From Caballeronia grimmiae (GTDB lineage: Bacteria; Pseudomonadota; Gammaproteobacteria; Burkholderiales; Burkholderiaceae): DNA of 64,000 nucleotides. The stretch spans positions 1 to 64,000 of the forward strand of contig NZ_JFHE01000029.1 in NCBI RefSeq assembly GCF_000698555.1, given 5' to 3'. Under the pieces are notes generated by a model. That model did no database searches and had not been told where the DNA came from. It saw only the letters and a list, made by a program, of their open reading frames with translations. Shown one piece after another: positions 15,812-22,677 of the stretch (positions within the stretch are counted from its first letter, which is position 1; each line of letters begins with the position of its first letter). The position numbers and the translations under genes are program-made.

Positions 15812-18001
15812 TTGAACCCAACCGAGAACGGGACCCTGGATTTGCCGCTCCCATCGCGCAACTTCGCGTTGACGCGGCGGGTGCTGCTGCTCGTGCTTGC
15901 GGCGTCGGTGCTGATACCCATGGCGTGTCTCTGCATCTATGGCTATTACGACTATCAGCGCCGTTTCGCCGATGCGGAAGAACTGACTGAACGTCTCGCG
16001 CGTGTCGCAAACGAACACGCGCTAAAGGTACTCGATCTCAATCAGCAACTCGAAACGCGCGTCGTCGATACGCTCGGCGATAGCGACGATGCGGACATCG
16101 CCAGCCGGCAGCAAGCGCTGCATCGCGCGCTCGACGACATGAGCGGCACGCTGCCTCAAGTGGCTGCCATTTCAGTGTTCGGTGCGAATGGCGCGCTGCT
16201 CGCGAACAGCCGCTGGTATCCCGCGCCGCAAGTTTCCATCGCGGAGCGCGACGACTTTCGCTCGGCGCGCGCGATTGCACCCGTCACGTACTTCTCGCTG
16301 CCGTTGCGCGGGAAGGTCGCGAACTCCGACGTCTTCACGGCGACGATGGGACGCGTCAGCCGCGATGGCCACTTCCTCGGCGTCGTATCGATTGCGCTGA
16401 AGCGTGACTATTTCACCGACTTCTATCACGAGATCGCTGCGGGCGATAACGCGCTCGTCATCGGCCTCTATCGACGCGATGGCGGCCTGCTCGTGCGCTT
16501 CCCGGCAGCCGGCAACGGCGCCCAGCCCGCGCCCGATACGCCGTTCACACAGGCGTTCCGCAATAACGAGCTATACGGCCGTTTGCAGATGACATCGACA
16601 ATCGATCAAGTCGAACGCGTGCTGGCTTATCGCCGTGTCGGAGACTTTCCTCTTTACGTTGCAACCGGTTATGCGACTTCCGCCGTGCAAGCGCGATGGC
16701 GGCATAACCTCGCGCTCGTCACGGCGATTGCCGCGCTGCCTTGCATGGCGGTGTGGCTGCTGATTGCTTACTCGATTCGTCGCCTCGATTCGGAACAGGC
16801 GGCATGGGAACGCTGGCAGGCGGAAGTCGCGATGCGCCTATCCGTCGAAGCGTCGAGCCGTCAATTGCGGCGAATGGGCGCGCTCGGCAATCTGGTCGCG
16901 AACGTCGCGCATGACTTCAACAACCTGCTGATGGTGGTGTCGTCGAATATGACGCTTGCACGTCGCAAGCATTTCAACGATGTCGAGAGTGAAGTGCTCG
17001 CGGTCGAACGCGCCACCGCCGGCGCGGAATCGCTGGCGCGCAGGCTGATGAGCGTGGCGCGCAAGCATCCGCGCAAGCAGGAAGTCATCGAACCCGCTGC
17101 GTGGCTGAGAAGCGTGCTCGATACCGTGAAAAGCGCGGTGCATCCGTCTATCCCGCTCACGGTCGAGTGCTCCGCGGACTTGTGGAACGTAATGGCCGAT
17201 GCGGTCGAACTGGAGCTTGCGCTCGTCAACATCGCTGTGAATGCGAGCGATGCGATGCCGCATGGCGGCCGCATCGTCATTCGTTGCCAGAACGCGCGCG
17301 TGCGCGGCGCGGAGAACGACTTGCCCGATGGCGAATATATCCTCATCTCCGTCACGGACAATGGCGAGGGCATGAGCGAGCCAGTGCTTCGCCGCGCATT
17401 CGAGCCGTTATTCACCACGAAGGAACGCGGAACGGGTACGGGCCTCGGCCTCGCGCAAGTGCTCGCGGCTTGCGAGCAGGCGGGCGGCACGGCGCGCATT
17501 ACGAGCGTGCCGGACGCGGGCACGACGGTGCGCTTGTATTTGCCGCGTTATCAAGGGCCGGCCGCGTCGTCGAAGCCAGAAGAAGTTAGGGAACCTGAGC
17601 AAACTGCATCGGAGCCGCCTATTGCCGATGACCATCCGCTGCGCGGCATGTCCGTGCTGCTCGTCGAAGATAACGTCGACGTTGCGGCGGGCATCACGGC
17701 GGTGCTCGAAGTATTCGGCTGTGCGGTCCATCATGAAGAAAGCGCGGACGCGGCCTTCGCGTTATTGGGCGAGGGCTATGGCTTCGATCTCGTGTTGTCG
17801 GATGTGCAGATGCCGGGGCGGATGAACGGCATCGACCTGGCAGAACAGATCATTCAGCGCCTGCCTATGCAAAAGCTCGTGCTGATGACGGGCTATGCGG
17901 ACGACATCGAACGCGCAAAACATCTGGGCGTGCGCATTCTCGCCAAGCCGTTCAATATGGATGAGTTGCGCGATCTGATGGCGGACGGCGTGCCGCATTG
18001 A
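15812..18001 (+). CDS. hybrid sensor histidine kinase with dCache-type sensor and receiver domain
   Basis: A 729-residue membrane kinase. A membrane helix (about 24-46), an extracytoplasmic dCache-like sensor (about 47-298) and a second helix (about 299-322) are followed by the kinase: ANVAHDFNNLLMVVSSN with phospho-acceptor His367, NIAVNASDAMPHGG, DNGEGMSE and GTGTGLGLAQV. The C-terminal receiver (about 613-725) has VLLVEDN and the phosphorylatable Asp664 in LSDVQMPG. The H-box type (HDFNNLL) places it in the HWE/NtrB-like group of PAS/Cache hybrids. The start is TTG at 15812, with AAGG upstream; no ATG is suitably placed. Its position right after amt suggests a nutrient-related signal, but this is inference. 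Confidence 0.85.
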   Translation: MNPTENGTLDLPLPSRNFALTRRVLLLVLAASVLIPMACLCIYGYYDYQRRFADAEELTERLARVANEHALKVLDLNQQLETRVVDTLGDSDDADIASRQQALHRALDDMSGTLPQVAAISVFGANGALLANSRWYPAPQVSIAERDDFRSARAIAPVTYFSLPLRGKVANSDVFTATMGRVSRDGHFLGVVSIALKRDYFTDFYHEIAAGDNALVIGLYRRDGGLLVRFPAAGNGAQPAPDTPFTQAFRNNELYGRLQMTSTIDQVERVLAYRRVGDFPLYVATGYATSAVQARWRHNLALVTAIAALPCMAVWLLIAYSIRRLDSEQAAWERWQAEVAMRLSVEASSRQLRRMGALGNLVANVAHDFNNLLMVVSSNMTLARRKHFNDVESEVLAVERATAGAESLARRLMSVARKHPRKQEVIEPAAWLRSVLDTVKSAVHPSIPLTVECSADLWNVMADAVELELALVNIAVNASDAMPHGGRIVIRCQNARVRGAENDLPDGEYILISVTDNGEGMSEPVLRRAFEPLFTTKERGTGTGLGLAQVLAACEQAGGTARITSVPDAGTTVRLYLPRYQGPAASSKPEEVREPEQTASEPPIADDHPLRGMSVLLVEDNVDVAAGITAVLEVFGCAVHHEESADAAFALLGEGYGFDLVLSDVQMPGRMNGIDLAEQIIQRLPMQKLVLMTGYADDIERAKHLGVRILAKPFNMDELRDLMADGVPH

Positions 18002-18009
18002 GCGAATCA

Positions 18010-18501
18010 CTAGCCCTTGGCATGCTTGGGCAGTGCACGCGCGCCGACCAGTGGATTGAAGCCCGCAGACTTGCGCGACGATGTCTCTTGCTTCTTCCCG
18101 CCCTCATCGCTGCGATTGCCGCCTAGCTGGCTGAGCAGGTCTTCGTCGTCGCCAGGCTCTTCGTTGGTATCGTCCGTGGCGTGCGCCTTCGGTGCACTCT
18201 TGCCCGCAAGATGCTCGACTACCGACACGAAATCCTTCTGCGCCGAACGCAATGCGCGCCCCGGCATCATGATGAGCACGACCGCTTCCTGAACGGTGCG
18301 TTCATCGACGGTATGCAAGGAGCCCGGCTCGTTCCAGTCGATGCCGCTATCCGCATACGCGGCTACCACGTGATGCAGCACCGCCGGCGACAACACGCCC
18401 GCATCGTATAAGCCGACGATCTGCCGCTCCGCGAGCGCGAAGAGCGTTGGCTGAGGCGGGGCCTCGGCTTGAGCCTGCTTTTTAGGCTTGCGCGCGGCCA
18501 T
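18010..18501 (-). CDS. conserved hypothetical protein, last gene of the dehydrogenase operon
   Basis: A 163-residue protein with a basic Ala/Lys-rich N-terminus, a helical region (about 20-105; PTLFALAERQIVGLYDAGVLSPAVLHHVVAAYADSGIDW) and a disordered acidic, Ser/Lys-rich tail. I do not recognise a family. Its ATG shares a base with the TAA of the dehydrogenase gene (TAATG), so the two are translationally coupled, and it is the third member of a three-gene operon. It has no signal peptide, in contrast to the exported dehydrogenase. Confidence 0.65.
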   Translation of the reverse strand: MAARKPKKQAQAEAPPQPTLFALAERQIVGLYDAGVLSPAVLHHVVAAYADSGIDWNEPGSLHTVDERTVQEAVVLIMMPGRALRSAQKDFVSVVEHLAGKSAPKAHATDDTNEEPGDDEDLLSQLGGNRSDEGGKKQETSSRKSAGFNPLVGARALPKHAKG

Positions 18502-19820
18502 TACTTCGAGGCGGGCGCGACCCGCCACACAGTGTTGCCGACATCGTCGGCGACGAGCAGGCCGCCCGCATGATCGACCGCAACGCCAACCGGACGTCCG
18601 AGCGCACGCCCATCGGACCCAAGAAAGCCGGTCAGTATGTCTTCGGGCGGGCCCGAAGGCTTGCCGTTTTCGAATGGCACGAACACGACTTTGTAGCCGC
18701 TCTTGGGCTTGCGGTTCCACGATCCGTGTTGACCGATGAACGCGCCGTTCCAGTAGTGTTGCGGGAACGCTTTGGCATCGTAGAACGCGAGTCCGAGCGA
18801 TGCGGTATGTGCGCCCAACGCATAGTCGGGAACGATCGCCACATCCACGAGTTCGGCGCGTTGCGGCTTCACGCGGTCATCGACATGCTGGCCATAATAG
18901 CTATACGGCCAGCCATAAAAGCCACCGTCTTTTACGGACGTCATATAGTCGGGCACGAGCTCGTTGCCGAGTTCATCTCGCTCGTTGACAGCGGTCCACA
19001 ACGCGCCGGTCTGCGGCTGCCACGCCATGCCGTTAGGATTGCGCAAGCCTGTTGCATAGAGCCGCGGTGCTCTCGTGTCGATATCCACTTCCATGATTGC
19101 CGCGCGGCCGTTCTCGGCGTCGATGCCGTTTTCCGCTGCATTGCTGTTCGAGCCGACCGTCACGTAAAGCCGCTTGCCATCCGGACTCGCGATGATGTTC
19201 TTGGTCCAGTGATGATTGATCGGGCCAGCAGGCAGGTCGATGAATTTTTCGCCCGGTGATGCGATCTGCGTGTCGCCGCTTTGATACCGGAAGCGCACGA
19301 CGGCATCGGTATTCGCAACATAGAGATAGTCGCCGACGAGCGCCATGCCGAAGGGCGAATGCAGCTTGTCGATGAAGACCGTGCGTGTTTCGGCGATGCC
19401 ATCGCCGTCGGCATCGCGCAGCAAGGTAATGCGGTCCGCGCTCGGCCCCGCAGCGCCCGCGCGCTTCATCACCTTCTTCGTGATGACGCCCTTGAGGCCC
19501 GCGTTTTCATCGTGCAGTGCAGGCGTGTTGCCCTCGGCGACCAGAACATCGCCGTTGGGAAGCGTCGCGAGCCAGCGCGGATGATCGAGTCCTGAAGCGA
19601 ACTCGGTCACGCCGAAGCCTTCTGCCGGAACGGGCTTCTGACCTTGCGCCCACGGTTTTGCGGGCGCAATGTTCACCGTCGGCAATAGCGCCCGTTTCGG
19701 CGCGGGTAGCGACGGATTCGGGCCGAAGCCGGGAGGGTAATCGTCGGCGCTCGCTGCCGGGCTTACGAAGGCGAGGACGGTTATCGCTGCGACCGCCAGC
19801 CGATCGATGCGGCGCTTCAT
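18501..19820 (-). CDS. sorbosone dehydrogenase / PQQ-dependent sugar dehydrogenase family protein
   Basis: A 439-residue periplasmic protein with a signal peptide (MKRRIDRLAVAAITVLAFVSPAASA) and a six-bladed beta-propeller of the soluble glucose/L-sorbosone dehydrogenase family. Recurrent blade motifs include GLDHPRWLATLPNGDVLVAEGN, LHSPFGMALVGDYLYVANT, ATGLRNPNGMAW and GQHGSWNRKPKSGYKVVFVPF. Members use pyrroloquinoline quinone to oxidise aldoses or related alcohols, although many homologues are uncharacterised. The ATG at 19820 overlaps the stop of the upstream 55-residue gene by one base. A pqqA gene lies about 1.8 kb away on the same strand. Confidence 0.85.
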   Translation of the reverse strand: MKRRIDRLAVAAITVLAFVSPAASADDYPPGFGPNPSLPAPKRALLPTVNIAPAKPWAQGQKPVPAEGFGVTEFASGLDHPRWLATLPNGDVLVAEGNTPALHDENAGLKGVITKKVMKRAGAAGPSADRITLLRDADGDGIAETRTVFIDKLHSPFGMALVGDYLYVANTDAVVRFRYQSGDTQIASPGEKFIDLPAGPINHHWTKNIIASPDGKRLYVTVGSNSNAAENGIDAENGRAAIMEVDIDTRAPRLYATGLRNPNGMAWQPQTGALWTAVNERDELGNELVPDYMTSVKDGGFYGWPYSYYGQHVDDRVKPQRAELVDVAIVPDYALGAHTASLGLAFYDAKAFPQHYWNGAFIGQHGSWNRKPKSGYKVVFVPFENGKPSGPPEDILTGFLGSDGRALGRPVGVAVDHAGGLLVADDVGNTVWRVAPASK

Positions 19821-19987
19821 CAGCCCCCGCCGATGCCTTGTATGACTTTGCCCGTGCCGTCGCAGGTCGGGCAGTCGCCGCCGTTTTGCTTGCCGGTGCC
19901 GTTGCAATCGGGGCAGAGGTCTTCGCCGGTGCCGGGCACGCCGGGTTCGGCTTCGTCGCCGGGACTGAGAGGAGGTTCTTGCGCCAT
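19820..19987 (-). CDS. short DnaJ-type zinc-knuckle protein
   Basis: A 55-residue protein with two CxxCxGxG repeats, CPDCNGTG and CPTCDGTG, the zinc-binding motif of the DnaJ cysteine-rich domain. A Pro/Glu/Gly-rich N-terminus precedes them. Four cysteines could bind one zinc. No J-domain is present. It is the first gene of an operon with the sorbosone-type dehydrogenase and a hypothetical protein; its TGA overlaps the next ATG (TGATG). A regulator, a redox factor or a folding helper would all fit, and nothing decides between them. Confidence 0.75.
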   Translation of the reverse strand: MAQEPPLSPGDEAEPGVPGTGEDLCPDCNGTGKQNGGDCPTCDGTGKVIQGIGGG

Positions 19988-20050
19988 GGTCGTCTCCTTG
20001 TCGGTTGAACGGCTTACAGCAACTTGTGTTCCCACTAGGTCACGACGCGC

Positions 20051-20443
20051 TCAAGGCTTGCGGCCAAACGCATCGCGCAAGTGTTTCTTTGCACGCTCCA
20101 AGGTGTTGCGGCGAGTCTTGGGCAAATTACGCCCCGCGCGATTGATATAGAAGTTGAGCATCGACATAGCCGACTGATACGGCGTGCCTTTGCGCCGCGT
20201 GCTGCCCGTCGAAGAATGCTTGAGCGACTGAGCAATCTCTTCGGCGCTGCCGGTCTTGAAGATGTCGCGTTCGATATCCATCGCATCGCTGGTTTCCATC
20301 ACATGATGCGACCAGCGATGACTGGCATTCTTCGGCTTGGCGGACTTCTTCGATGCACTGCCCGTCTTCTTCTTGCGATCGCTTGCGAGCGCATGACGTT
20401 GGCGTGTGCTGCCTGTCTTCGTGTTCTTGCGAGTCGTTGCCAT
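20051..20443 (-). CDS. DUF3175 domain protein
   Basis: A 130-residue basic protein. The N-terminus (1-42) is Lys/Thr/Ser-rich and probably disordered. The core SHRWSHHVMETSDAMDIE, followed by IFKTGSAEEIAQSLKHS and the helical tail, matches what I recall of DUF3175. The C-terminal region contains many Arg and Lys residues (RAGRNLPKTRRNTLERAKKHLR), suggesting nucleic-acid contact. It lies 12 bp after the udgX stop on the same strand, so the two are probably co-transcribed. Confidence 0.8.
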   Translation of the reverse strand: MATTRKNTKTGSTRQRHALASDRKKKTGSASKKSAKPKNASHRWSHHVMETSDAMDIERDIFKTGSAEEIAQSLKHSSTGSTRRKGTPYQSAMSMLNFYINRAGRNLPKTRRNTLERAKKHLRDAFGRKP

Positions 20444-20455
20444 GAGATATCCCGA

Positions 20456-21073
20456 TCAACGTTTAGGCTTGAGCAGACGATGCGCTTCGCGCAACGCATC
20501 GACGATGGCCTGATACGCCGCATGCCGCGTCTCAGGGTCGGGCGCCCGCAATACATACGACGGGTGATAAGTCGCTATGACCACGCGTCCGTCATGTTCG
20601 ATCGGATGGCCCATCGAAGCCTGCAACTTTGCCTTCGAATCGCTCAATACGGATTTAAGCGCCGTTGCGCCAAGCGCGACGATGACCTTCGGATCGATAT
20701 CGGCGGTTTCGCGGTCCATCCAGTAATGGCACGCGTCGATTTCGCGCTGTGCCGGTGTCTTGTGCATGCGCCGTTTGCCGCGTGGTTCCCATTTGAAATG
20801 CTTGACCGCGTTCGTGACATACACGTCTTTTCGCGTGACGCCTGCCTCTTCCAGCGCGCGATCGAGCATTGCGCCCGCGGGACCGACGAAGGGCTTGCCT
20901 TGCAGGTCTTCCTGATCGCCGGGCTGCTCGCCGACGATCATCAATGGCGCGTGACGCGGGCCTGCACCGGGCACGCCCTGCGTGGCATCCTTGTAGAGCG
21001 CGCAGCGGTGACACGTATCGAGCGATTCCGGCGTTTGATCCGGTTCGACGCCGGGTTGTCTGATCGTCGCCAT
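20456..21073 (-). CDS. udgX: UdgX-type uracil-DNA glycosylase/uracil-DNA cross-linking protein
   Basis: A 205-residue member of the uracil-DNA glycosylase superfamily. It has motif A GEQPGDQED (48-56), CHRC (21-24) for the iron-sulfur cluster, VTNAVKHFKWEPRGKRRMH, and motif B YHPSYVLR (about 169-176). The loop KRRMH (100-104) is the UdgX hallmark. In studied UdgX proteins this loop is KRRIH, and its His forms a covalent link to the abasic sugar after uracil removal; here that is His104, with Met in place of Ile. It probably acts in repair of deaminated DNA. Genes downstream (DUF3175) and divergent (21248) look stress-related. Confidence 0.88.
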   Translation of the reverse strand: MATIRQPGVEPDQTPESLDTCHRCALYKDATQGVPGAGPRHAPLMIVGEQPGDQEDLQGKPFVGPAGAMLDRALEEAGVTRKDVYVTNAVKHFKWEPRGKRRMHKTPAQREIDACHYWMDRETADIDPKVIVALGATALKSVLSDSKAKLQASMGHPIEHDGRVVIATYHPSYVLRAPDPETRHAAYQAIVDALREAHRLLKPKR

Positions 21074-21123
21074 GAGGGTCAGGCGTTCAACGCACTACGC
21101 GCGGCACGAAAGGGCGTTCGAAG

Positions 21124-21149
21124 GGAACAAGGCATTTGCAACCTCCGTC
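21124..21149 (+). promoter_or_regulatory. possible ECF-sigma-like promoter upstream of the 102-residue disordered protein
   Basis: GGAAC (21124-21128) is followed after 17 bp by CGTC (21146-21149), the spacing typical of ECF sigma-factor promoters. It is about 100 bp upstream of the gene at 21248. The motif is short and no second copy confirms it. Confidence 0.22.
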
Positions 21150-21247
21150 GATTAATGCAGAGCGCGAAGCAATTAGCGGACCTTTGAAGACCCGAGTGGA
21201 ATGCTCGTTGCTCAGCTTCGAGTTATCAACTCGACAGGAGGCCTGCA

Positions 21248-21556
21248 ATGGGTATCGACGAACGTTTGGAAGGGGAAGGCAGTACAGATAAGCCACTCGG
21301 CGATGCCGGCAGCGGCGCGAGCGGTGGCGGGTCTATCGGGAATCTTCCCGGGCCGGGCGCGGCAACAGGTGGCGATCCGAAGCAAGGCGTTCGACAGCCG
21401 AATGCGGGCGAAGTCGAACCAGAGAACCGGCGTCTGGAACAGGACCCGCATCAGACCGCTGAGGTACCGCTGGGCTCCGGCGACCGGCCTGAGCCGGCTG
21501 GCAAGGGCGGCCAAGGCCCGCAAACAGGCCAGGACGTTCCTCCACGCGCGAACTAA
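21248..21556 (+). CDS. disordered Gly/Pro-rich small protein, unknown function
   Basis: A 102-residue, highly hydrophilic protein dominated by Gly, Pro, Glu, Gln and Ala (for example GDAGSGASGGGSIGNLPGPG), with no Cys or Trp and no hydrophobic core. This composition is like hydrophilin or stress-induced disordered proteins. The start is strongly supported by a CAGGAGG ribosome-binding site before the ATG at 21248. It is divergent from udgX and ends just before a strong bidirectional terminator. No family name can be given. Confidence 0.7.
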   Translation: MGIDERLEGEGSTDKPLGDAGSGASGGGSIGNLPGPGAATGGDPKQGVRQPNAGEVEPENRRLEQDPHQTAEVPLGSGDRPEPAGKGGQGPQTGQDVPPRAN

Positions 21557-21574
21557 CGCAAACGCATGACAAGC

Positions 21575-21609
21575 AAAAAGAACGGCCGCTTATCGCGGCC
21601 GTTCTTTTT
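21575..21609. terminator. bidirectional Rho-independent terminator
   Basis: A perfect 15-bp stem (AAAAAGAACGGCCGC against its exact complement) closes a 5-nt loop, with five A on the left edge and five T on the right. It can end both the rightward transcript of the gene at 21248 and the leftward transcript of pqqA, whose stop is 6 bp away. Confidence 0.92.
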
Positions 21610-21614
21610 GCCGA

Positions 21615-21689
21615 TTAGCGCGTGGCAATATACATCGTGATTTCGAAGCCAAAACGCATGTCGGTGAAGCTCGGAGTTTCCCACTTCAT
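21615..21689 (-). CDS. pqqA: PqqA, precursor peptide of pyrroloquinoline quinone
   Basis: A 24-residue peptide that opens MKWETPSFTDMR and continues FGFEITMYIATR. PqqA peptides characteristically read W(T/E)-P...D-R-FGFEITMYIA-R. Glu16 and Tyr20 are the two residues that the radical-SAM enzyme PqqE and later enzymes join into PQQ. An AAGGAGG ribosome-binding site lies just upstream of the ATG at 21689, and a strong terminator follows. No pqqB, C, D, E or F is in the window, so this is a solo precursor gene. The nearest possible user of PQQ is the sorbosone-type dehydrogenase at 18501-19820. Confidence 0.93.
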   Translation of the reverse strand: MKWETPSFTDMRFGFEITMYIATR

Positions 21690-21748
21690 AAAGCCTCCTT
21701 GTGCAAGAAGCGGCCTGACGGATGCCGGGCCGTTGCGCGGTGTTCTAC

Positions 21749-21817
21749 TGCAAGCGCCGTGCAAAGCCGCGCCCCCAATTCGACGCTCTTACATGCTAGC
21801 GGAGTTTGGCGCTTGCA
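21749..21817. repeat. 10-bp inverted repeat upstream of pqqA
   Basis: TGCAAGCGCC (21749-21758) and its exact complement GGCGCTTGCA (21808-21817) flank a 49-bp spacer, in the region that should contain the pqqA promoter. It could be a pair of operator half-sites or the base of a leader structure. Confidence 0.4.
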
Positions 21818-21852
21818 TGATTGGAAATCGCCTGGCCGTTCATTTAATTTAT

Positions 21853-22053
21853 TTATAGCGGTCTCGGACGATTGCCTGAGTCGTCAGGGTTTACGCTCGC
21901 TTTGTCCGGGTCGGTCGCTTCATCGCGTTCCAGTGCCTCACCAGGACGAGGGATTACCCTGTCAGCTTCTTCAGGCGTAATGTTGTTCAGTTCATTGCCG
22001 CCCGGTGCGTGGGGCTTGTCATGCGTATCGGGTGCTTCGGGTGTTTGAGCCAT
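21853..22053 (-). CDS. small hydrophilic protein, unknown function
   Basis: A 66-residue acidic, Pro-rich protein (MAQTPEAPDTHDKPHAPGGN start, NNITPEEADRVIPRPGEALERDEATDPDK middle). It has no Cys or Trp and little hydrophobicity, and it is predicted to be disordered. The ATG at 22053 has a GAGGAAAC ribosome-binding site, and the gene lies 19 bp downstream of the DUF2795 gene, so the two are very likely one transcript. No family is recognised. Confidence 0.65.
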   Translation of the reverse strand: MAQTPEAPDTHDKPHAPGGNELNNITPEEADRVIPRPGEALERDEATDPDKASVNPDDSGNRPRPL

Positions 22054-22072
22054 CACGTTTCCTCGTCGAGAG

Positions 22073-22306
22073 TCATTCGGCGCGCGAGGCTTCGCGCAAT
22101 ACCGCTGCATCGCTGTCGTATTTGTGATCGCGCATTTTCTGAAGCAGCGCCAGGACCTCACCGTTTGCTCCGTTGCGTTGCGCGAGCGCAATGAGTTTTT
22201 CCTTGCCCATTGGATATTCGGCGCCCTTCAGCGCCTGAGCGACTTCATCCATGCGCGGTTCGTCCTCATGCCGCTGATCCTGCGAATGCGCGGGATGCTG
22301 AGACAT
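22073..22306 (-). CDS. DUF2795 domain protein
   Basis: A 77-residue protein. After a polar His/Gln-rich N-terminus, the segment VAQALKGAEYPMGKEKLIALAQRNGANGEVLALLQKMRDHKYDSDAAV is the DUF2795 fold, a small helical domain seen in many stress-associated short proteins. The name reflects unknown function. The ATG at 22306 is preceded by GGAGG. It appears to be co-transcribed with the 66-residue gene downstream. Confidence 0.82.
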   Translation of the reverse strand: MSQHPAHSQDQRHEDEPRMDEVAQALKGAEYPMGKEKLIALAQRNGANGEVLALLQKMRDHKYDSDAAVLREASRAE

Positions 22307-22428
22307 AACGCCTCCTTTTCGATGTGACGATAACGCCGATATCGGCAGCAACACGCGTACCCGTTTGCGGGCGCGTTTGATGCTGCACTGCTCCCACCGA
22401 TCGACGCATAAAATAGGAGGACAAGCAG

Positions 22429-22665
22429 ATGACCATTAGCGCAGACCGCATCTCGGACACGGAAGTCAAAGTCGAGAGCACGATCTATACATTCGACAGC
22501 AAGGACAAAGCCGACGCGTTCCAGCAGTGTCTGGGCGGCGATACCGTCGAAACTTGCGCGGCCGATCACGCGCCGTTATCGACGCGCGCCGCTGTCCCGA
22601 GCGACAGTGCGATCGGCGGCGAGCCGGGCAGCATCATCTCGCCGTCGATGGGCGGCATGCCTTGA
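22429..22665 (+). CDS. small protein of unknown function
   Basis: A 78-residue protein with a beta-rich first half (ADRISDTEVKVESTIYTFDSKDKADAFQQCLGG) and a Ser/Gly/Pro-rich second half ending MGGMP. Two cysteines (about residues 35 and 44) are present. The ATG at 22429 is supported by a strong AGGAGG ribosome-binding site. It is divergent from the DUF2795 gene and convergent with the GGDEF-EAL gene. No family is recognised. Confidence 0.65.
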   Translation: MTISADRISDTEVKVESTIYTFDSKDKADAFQQCLGGDTVETCAADHAPLSTRAAVPSDSAIGGEPGSIISPSMGGMP

Positions 22666-22677
22666 ACGCAACGCGCT

